Below, piece by piece: positions 57,469 to 64,000 of a stretch of 64,000 nt of DNA. The stretch comes from Palaemon carinicauda (lineage: Eukaryota > Arthropoda > Malacostraca > Decapoda > Palaemonidae). Made by a program: the position numbers and the translations under genes. Under the pieces are notes generated by a model, which was not told the DNA's origin, did not search any database, and was given only the letters and a program-made list of their open reading frames with translations. Position 1 is the stretch's first letter. Each line of letters begins with the position of its first letter. The stretch spans positions 46,421,707 to 46,485,706 of the forward strand of contig NC_090751.1 of NCBI RefSeq assembly GCF_036898095.1, given 5' to 3'.

Positions 57469-58449
57469 GTGGAGGAAAATAAAAAAGATAGCAGGCAAAT
57501 TCACCCCAACCCACCACCAGTGTTGAAGGTGAATGGTCAGTATGTGATTGGAACAACTGAGGTTAGCAATGGCCTGGCTGACCATTTCTTAAATGTATCA
57601 TGCAACTGTGTAGCAGCCCCTGGTCACCAGTATAGGGACATTGAAGAAAAGAAAATTTTTAGATTTTGCAACAGGAAGGGAAGAGTCATACAATTTTCCT
57701 TTTACTGAAAGACAACTTGATTCTGCACTTTCTTCTTGTAAAGATACAGCTCCTGGACCCAATGGAATTCCATATGGAATGATTAAACATGTACTTGTTA
57801 ATACTAAAATATTTATTTTAATCATTTTTAACAAGATGGCATGATCATAGTTATCCAAGCATTTGGGAACTAGCTATTATTTTAGCCTATTTAAAACCCG
57901 GTAAGGATAAGTTTTTACCAGCAAACTATCGACCAATTGCATTGACATCTTGTTATGTAAGGTCATGGAGAATATGGTCAATGCAAGACTGATGTGGTAT
58001 TTTATCACCTATCCAATGTGAATTTTAGAAAATGCACTCAACAACTGTTGTGTTGATACGACTTAGTCCTCTATTTGTGAAGCCTTTGCTTCCAAACAGC
58101 ACTATGTAACTTTTTTTGAAAAGGCATATGATACTTCTTAAAGATACGGTATAGTTAAAACCATTCATAATTTGGGATTATGAGGAGAGCTACCATTGTT
58201 CATTCAGTCATTTATTTCACATAGATTTTTTCAAGTGCGATTGGGGGAAGCTGTATCAGAGAGGAAATGTCAGGGAGGAGTTCCCCAGGGTAATGTGCTA
58301 AGTGTAATCCTATTTGCACTAACTATTAATGTGATACCCTTTTTCATTCCCCAAGATATACTCTCAATGCTATTTGTAGATGATCCCTCTATCATTTTCT
58401 GGAGCTAAAATGGTAATTGTTGAGAGAAAACTGCAACTCTCCATTGATA

Positions 58450-58493
<44 letters not shown>

Positions 58494-58731
58494 CTTGAAA
58501 AGGCATATGATACTTCTTAGAGATACGGTATAGTTAAAACCATTTATAATTTGGGATTATGAGGAGAGCTACCATTATTCATTCAGTCGTTTATTTCACA
58601 TAGATTTTTTTAAGTGAGAGTGGGGGAAGCTGTATCAGAGAAAAAATGTCAGGAAGGAGTTCCCCAGGGTAATGGGCTGTGTGTAATCCTATTTGCACTA
58701 ACTATTAATGGGATACCCTTTTTCATTCCCC
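57469..58731 (+). pseudogene. I-group LINE B, reverse transcriptase, truncated, with tandem duplication
   Basis: VLKVNGQYVIGTTEVSNGLA, CKDTAPGPNGIPYGMIKHVL, then FQVRLGEAVSERKCQGGVPQ and FVDDPSIIFWS (58196-58408). A second copy of the block starts after a 41-base T-run (58449-58489) and is cut at 58731, before its FVDD box. The thumb, RNase H and 3' end are absent. Confidence 0.85.
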
Positions 58732-59536
58732 CCTCTTAATGAGAGAATGCCTTGATGAAGTCATTGAGCTTCAGCATGGCATTTCATTCCCGTGCTGAAA
58801 CTTGGTGACGGGCAAGAGGGCTCTCGAACTTGGGGAAAATGCTCCCCCAGTTCGAATCTAAATTTCTCTCTTTCACCTTTTTCTTTTTCTCAATATTACT
58901 TCGACCTTATCCTAATTTCATAAACTTTCTTTAGTCTTGCTTTCCAAACTCTATGAGAAAAATTTCCCTTTATATGTGTGTATATATTATGTACATATAT
59001 ATTTATTAATTTTTTTTTTCTCCTATGGCTTGGATGTTTTTACATCCATTGTAGCCCCGGCGGGGATGTTCATACATCCTTTATTGCTGTCTGCTTTGAT
59101 GAGTGGGAGGAGGTATCACGGTTGGGAGGTGTTTGCATTCAAAGCTATATGTGAGAGTATTGGATGATTTCAGCCATCCCGAAGATGGTTTGGACCTTTT
59201 TGGCGGAACTATTCTCTAGTGTTGGGTCTTCGTAATCCAGGGAGATCCAATGCTTGGGGTAGGACTCTCGGCTTTTGGCCGGAAGCCCGTCATTATAGAT
59301 ATGGGGAGGATGATTCCATAATTTCTTGGTCTCAGTCCTAACAGGCGGGTTCAGCTTACACCTGTGCCTCTATATCTGTTTTGATGCTATCCTTCGGGTA
59401 GGGTATGGAGTGGACCATCTGGGAAGTATACTCTCATTGTGCCGATAGTGGAGAGTGCAAATTTCCTTTCCGACGTGTGATGGCCTAACATTCTCGAGCA
59501 GGTACATCAAACTAACTCTTTTCTCTCTTTAGTATA
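58732..59536 (+). mobile_element. 5' UTR of I-group LINE C
   Basis: Uninterrupted reference for the split UTRs of copies A and B. Contains CTCTTAATGAGAGAATGCC at its left limit and TTCTCGAGCAGGTACATC just before ORF1. It starts mid-UTR at the junction with LINE B, so the true 5' end is not seen. Confidence 0.75.
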
Positions 59537-60039
59537 ATGGATTCTTTAAGGAACGAACCCCCATCCCCTGGATACGCTGACTCTCCCCTGGCACTGTTGA
59601 CGACCTCTGCTAATGTGATAAGGGATAGCTCTGTTGATGACCTCGGAACGGGAAAGGACCATTCTACTGATATTTCTAAATCGAGTAATTTGGGTAACAC
59701 GAGGAAACTTCGAATCCTCCATGTTACACAAATTTCAATAGAAACAAATTATGATGATCTATGTAAAGCATTCGAATGCTATGGATGCATAAAAGAAATA
59801 AGGATGAAACTTGAAGCTGAAACTTGGGATTCATGGATATCTTATAGTAGTTATGACGAAGCATTTAGTGCAATAAGTAATTTGAATAATATTGAAATTA
59901 ATAACTTGAATGTCGCGGCTGCTCTCTGCGATAAGGTACCAAAAGATTTAGATGTGTACAGGCCTGCCGATTGGTTGGAAAAAGACGCAGATTTAGTCAT
60001 GCCCTCCCAGAGAAATCCAAAACCACCGATGTGGCTTAT
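59537..60039 (+). pseudogene. I-group LINE C, ORF1 N-terminus with RRM-like domain
   Basis: Starts MDSLRNEPPSPGYADSPL. About residues 55-130 look like an RNA-recognition motif (KLRILHVTQISIETNYDDLC, YGCIKEIRMKLE, SWISYSSYDEAFSAI), as described for ORF1 proteins of some LINEs. It is open to the transposon insertion at 60040; the short continuation to 60049 is transposon sequence. ORF1 proteins bind LINE RNA to form the retrotransposition particle. Confidence 0.8.
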
Positions 60040-61387
60040 CCCTGGATAGGTATGCTACTCGGACACCCCTTTAAGGGTATACTCGGTCGTGAACGACCCC
60101 GACTCCGAAAAAAATTCAGGAAAAATTTAGTTATGCATCAATCTGTATTGTTTGACTTGCTAAAAATACTTCAAAGAATGCTAAAAATTACTGAAAATAT
60201 AAATGATACCCATCTACAAAATAACTATTTATTGGAAATATATTAAAAATTTAAGTATACAAAAAAAGACGACGTAAATATTCACAAAAAATAGAAATAT
60301 ACATATACACATAAATCCCTTTAGGGACACCTTCTTAGATGGCAAAGCAACAGCGTGTAATTGCTGGAAATGAGTTGGACCCATAGAAGTCAAGATCTGA
60401 AATGAGAAAAAAAGGGTAAATTTTTTTGGCCAAAAAAAATTTGTCCAAATTTCATGAATTTTTTTGGGTACCCAAATGAAATAGGAAGAGGCTAATTTTC
60501 TTATAGAATAAACTCATATTATCCTAGAACAGAAATACATAATAAAATGTGCACTAAGATGTAATTTACTGTTATAACAGGGGCGAAATCTAAAGGTCAT
60601 TTTTTGACGGCCTAGTTCACAATGTAAATTTCTTATGAAAATCATTGTATCTCCTATAAAATATGATATTTATGCATTAAATTATACCAAAATATCACGA
60701 ATTCTATACAGAACAAGAATATATAGAGATATGCCAACTTACCTTTCGGGTATGTCAACAAAATGGCCGCAGGCTGCAACAACTCTTACAGCCCAATCTT
60801 CCACTTGAAATGAAGAATGGGGTTGCAAGCTCCATATTATCATCAACATCTCTTTTTAACTCCATTAGAAGTGTGTTGATGACATCCATGCGAGGGAATA
60901 CTGTCTGCTGGCCATTATTGAAGATAAATTCAAAATAAATAGAAAAAAAATCAAATTTGCAAAAAACCCTAAAAAATCAGAAATTAGCATTTGAGGGAAA
61001 ATGGACCTCATGGCAATATATGGCATCTAAGCCAAAACCAATGTCATGCAAGTGGTAGACACACCATCCACCCACACTTTCCAACTATAAAGAACCAAAC
61101 AAGTATCAACACTGTTCGACAATTTATAATTATGTAATAACTTTGCTGTTTGATCACTTACCCCTATAAAGGTATTCAGGGTCGAGGTCGACCCCTGGGG
61201 GGGTAAAAAAACGGGGAAGGAGGGGAGTTAGACGAAAATCAGTCCTAAAGCAGACAATGGCATGTAGACTAGTCACCCCTTGCAGGTCGATCACTTCCAT
61301 ATTCGAGACAGCTGATGATTTATGGGGAAAAAACAGGTTTTGAAAATGCTGTAGGGGTCGCAAACGACCCATCATACCTTTCCAGGG
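60040..61387. mobile_element. 1348-bp DNA transposon with 15-bp TIRs and TTAT target duplication
   Basis: The left end is CCCTGGATAGGTATG and the right end, inverted, is CCCTGGAAAGGTATG (14 of 15 match). TTAT flanks both sides (60036-60039 and 61388-61391), and removing one TTAT plus the element restores the LINE reading frame (MWLI followed by AESKG). Subterminal GGTCGTGAACGACC on the left and GGTCGCAAACGACC on the right are near-identical small palindromes. The CCC start, TIR style and 4-bp duplication resemble piggyBac-type elements, which however normally use TTAA. No complete transposase; a degenerate minus-strand segment around 60780-60930 (PRMDVINTLLMELKRDVDDN) is readable but unrecognised. 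Confidence 0.85.
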
Positions 61388-62677
61388 TTATAGCTGAATC
61401 AAAGGGGGTTACAGGGAATTATTTTAAAATATGCAAATTGATTCAGAAAAAAGTAGGAACTATTGCACCAGGCGATATATCTCGTTTTGGAAAAAATAGT
61501 TTCCTTATCCATGCCAAATCCAGTACACAGTCGGTAATATTGTCCAATATGAAAATAAGTAATGATGACATTAAGTTAGATGTCAAACCCCTCCTAAATT
61601 TTAGCTACGGAAGGGGCGTAGTTTTTAACAGAGATCTATATGATTTTACAGAGGAGGAGATACTGGCCATGTGTCCATTAAATGTTTGGAAAGTTCATAA
61701 AGTCCCAGGTACATCAATGATAATCCTTACGTTCCAGGATGCTGATGTACCTTTTCATATTATTATCGAGAACGAAAGGATTAAAGTAAGACCCTTCAAG
61801 CAGAAGCCATTGCAATGCTTTAATTGTTTTAAATTTGGGCACCGGTCCAAAGTTTGCAAAAATGAGATGATGTGTGGTATTTGCTCCAAATCTTACCATG
61901 GAGAGTGTGCACTTGGAGCCAGGTGTTTAAATTGCAGCTCGAATCACAAATCCAGACAAGATCTGCGAGCTATATAAGTTGGAGGAAGCTGCCCTCAACA
62001 AATCAAACTTAGAACACATAAGTGTGACCTATGCCAAAAGACTATTAAATAAATCAAATACATATGCTAAGGCATTAAAATCAAACCAACCTAGCACTGC
62101 CAATAGCTAAAAAAAAAGTATACTATCTGACAAAATGTCAAATAACGAGGTAACCATATCACCTCCTGAAGCTTTACCACGGTGTATTAACACTAGGTCA
62201 TTGCCCATTGCTGTACAGCCTTCAGCCGCCATTACAAAAAGTAATACAAACCTCTCTCAGTCCATGTCCTTGCCTGATCTGATGGAGGTTCCACTTAAGA
62301 CTAACTTACCTGATGCACCTGTTGTGGGAAAGGTGCAAAAACCTCGAATCCCACCATCTATTAATCGCAAAAGAGAGAGACCTCCATCTCTCTCTCCACC
62401 CTCCATTAGAAACGTTAAGGTTATGACATCAAATAAATTTGATGTTTTGTCTGTTGATGTTTTTAATGAACCAGAAGATGGACTGAATAAATCAGAAATT
62501 CAAGTTGAGGTCCACCATCCACCTCAACAAATAGATAAAAAGAATACAAAGAAAAACACCAACGTTAAACCCAACATAACAAGACCACCTCTGAAGAAAC
62601 CTACTGGTAATAATGTTAAATTAAAAACTGCTAATGGGAAGACCTCATCCAAGATGTCTTCCAGAAATAATCCATAG
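61388..62677 (+). pseudogene. I-group LINE C, ORF1 C-terminal part with zinc knuckles
   Basis: Continues ORF1: KLIQKKVGTIAPGDISRFGK, LNFSYGRGVVFNRDLYDF, then knuckles CFNCFKFGHRSKVC (CX2CX4HX4C), CGICSKSYHGEC and CLNC. A frame break near 61955 and a stop near 62108 interrupt it before 62135-62677, which ends the protein with the IQVEVHHPPQQIDKK segment and KTSSKMSSRNNP. The Gag-like knuckles are expected in I and Jockey-type ORF1 proteins. Confidence 0.8.
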
Positions 62678-62691
62678 TTTTCTCCTCCATT

Positions 62692-63588
62692 TTGCAATGG
62701 AACTGTCAGGGTTTGAGGGCGAAATATGAAGAACTTAAGCTCCTAATTCATGAGCATTCCCCCATAATTGGATGTCTACAGGAAAGTATGCTTGATTCTA
62801 ACACTCCTAGTCCTCGAGAGTATGTTAGCTATAGAACACCATATAATCAACAAGCAGGGAGCCATGGCGGAAGTCTCATGTACATTCGTCGAGATGTTCC
62901 CCAAATACCCATGTCTATACGTACAACCCTGCAGGCAGTTGTACAAATTGATATAGGGAGAAAATATACAATATGCTCTCTGTACTTACCTCCAAATGAT
63001 AATATTTTATATGATGATTTAGCAGAGGTCATTCAACAACTCCCTCAACCTTTTCTCTTACTGGGAGATATGAATGGTAGACATCCTTTATGGGGTGATG
63101 TTTTGGCCAACACAAGGGGCAATATTATCTCATCAATTGTGGAGAATGAGGATGTGGGACTCCTTAATACAGGAGAGCCCACACACTTCCATGTTCAGAC
63201 AGGTACTTTGTCATGCATTGACCTTTCAATTGCAAGCTCTAACTGCCTTCTTGATTTTGATTGGAGGACATTAGATGATTGCCATACTAGTGATCATGCA
63301 CCAATCATTATAAACACCAACAAGGGTCCGCCTTTGCAAAGATCGCCACGTTGGAATCTAGACAAGGCAGACTGGGTTAAATTTTCCGAGCTAAGTGAAA
63401 TCGAAGGGAGAGCAGAACAGTTTGAAAGTGTTGATGATGCCATAGACCTACTGAATGGAACTCTTCATACAGCAGGAGTCAATTCCCAAAACAACAGGGT
63501 TATTCAAACGACGACCAGTCCCGTGGTGGTCTTCAGAACTAACTGCACTCCACAGAGCCACAAGAAGATCTCTAACACGATTGCGTAG
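62692..63588 (+). CDS. I-group LINE C, APE-type endonuclease (start of ORF2)
   Basis: Cleaves target DNA for target-primed reverse transcription. Motifs in order: MQWNCQGLRAKYEELKLLI (Asn), GCLQES (Glu), YICSLYLPP-like TICSLYLPPND, LLLGDMNGRHPLWGD (Asp, Asn, His), TLSCIDLSIAS, and HTSDHAPIIINT (SDH). All usual catalytic residues are present, unlike in A and B. The frame extends to 63588, but coding similarity leaves it near 63480-63520, where the AATTC tandem seen in copies A and B is contracted and shifts the frame. An upstream in-frame start was not defined; ORF2 may begin by reinitiation. Confidence 0.85.
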   Translation: MQWNCQGLRAKYEELKLLIHEHSPIIGCLQESMLDSNTPSPREYVSYRTPYNQQAGSHGGSLMYIRRDVPQIPMSIRTTLQAVVQIDIGRKYTICSLYLPPNDNILYDDLAEVIQQLPQPFLLLGDMNGRHPLWGDVLANTRGNIISSIVENEDVGLLNTGEPTHFHVQTGTLSCIDLSIASSNCLLDFDWRTLDDCHTSDHAPIIINTNKGPPLQRSPRWNLDKADWVKFSELSEIEGRAEQFESVDDAIDLLNGTLHTAGVNSQNNRVIQTTTSPVVVFRTNCTPQSHKKISNTIA

Positions 63589-64000
63589 ACGCAGAACTGA
63601 TGAGAATTTAACTATGTACAAGAAATGTAGAGCACAGTTCTGTCGTGCCATGAAAGAAGCAAGGCGCCAGTCATGGATGTCTTTTGTTTCCTCCATTAAC
63701 AGTAGAACACCACCATCTTCTGTGTGGAGGAAAGTAAAAAAGATAGCTGGCAAATTCACCCCAACCCACCACTAGTGTTGAAGGTGAATGGCCTGTATGT
63801 AACTGAAGCAAATGAAGTTAGCAATGCCCTGGCTAATCATTTTTCAAATGTATCCAGCAAGTGTGAAGGAGCCCCTGGTCACCAGTATAGGAGCACTGAA
63901 GAAAAGAAAATTTTAAATTTTGCAACAAGAAGGGAAGAGTCGTATAATTCTCCTTTCACTGAAAGAGAATTTGATTCCGCACTTGCTCATTGCAACGATA
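63455..64000 (+). pseudogene. I-group LINE C, endonuclease-RT linker and RT start, running off the window
   Basis: VPWWSSELTALHRATRRSL, YKKCRAQFCRAMKEARRQSW and SSVWRKVKKIAGKFTP form the linker, open to 63775. Sense then continues in another frame as VLKVNGLYVTEANEVSNALA and ESYNSPFTEREFDSALAHC to the right edge. The frame change at GKFTP is shared with copies A and B. RT catalytic motifs lie beyond the window. Confidence 0.8.

Noticed and set aside
60040..61387. Intron of the LINE ORF1
   Set aside because: Ends are CCC...GGG with TIRs and a TTAT duplication, not GT-AG, and the homologous site is uninterrupted in LINE A and B.

Overview
The window looks like repeat-dense, gene-poor nuclear DNA from a decapod crustacean, probably a shrimp. 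This is inferred from very long (CT)n/(GA)n, (TA)n and (ATT)n arrays, a DIRS-type retroelement, and a dispersed repeat tailed by (TAA)n that I remember from decapod sequences. No prokaryotic gene, rRNA, tRNA gene or CRISPR array was seen. Almost every recognisable coding block is a broken transposable element. There is one 500-N gap (2677-3176).

Layout. 1-2676: ATT arrays, a MITE-like element filled with AGGTCA half-sites, and LINE 3'-tail fragments. 3177-8610: a DIRS-type retrotransposon (Gag, RT, RNase H, methylase-like region, tyrosine recombinase) with frameshifts, followed by inverted repeats. 9135-9803: a candidate hAT MITE. 9955-31512 and 41636-58731 are two direct copies of the same ~17-21 kb block. 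Each carries, in order, a CR1-like LINE remnant (minus strand), a ~2.1 kb imperfect palindrome, unique sequence with a 584-bp tract identical in both copies, 5' UTR of an I-group LINE interrupted by a spliced FLYWCH/MULE-type transposase gene, and the LINE's ORF1, endonuclease and RT. Copy 1 alone carries a Gypsy insertion (25371-28396, 4-bp target duplication GTAA); copy 2 preserves the empty site. Between the copies lie the LINE 3' end with RNase H, microsatellites, nested LINEs, a SINE-like repeat and a second degenerate Gypsy. From 58732 to the end is a third, more intact copy of the I-group LINE, interrupted by a 1348-bp DNA transposon with 15-bp terminal repeats and a TTAT target duplication.

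The elements do not work together as a pathway. The region records nested insertion and local duplication. The most interesting items are the duplicated block (real duplication or uncollapsed haplotypes), the perfectly identical tract holding an exon-like ORF, the mirror-arranged palindrome, the TTAT-flanked transposon, and the array of nuclear-receptor-type half-sites. I did not find a convincing new biological system.
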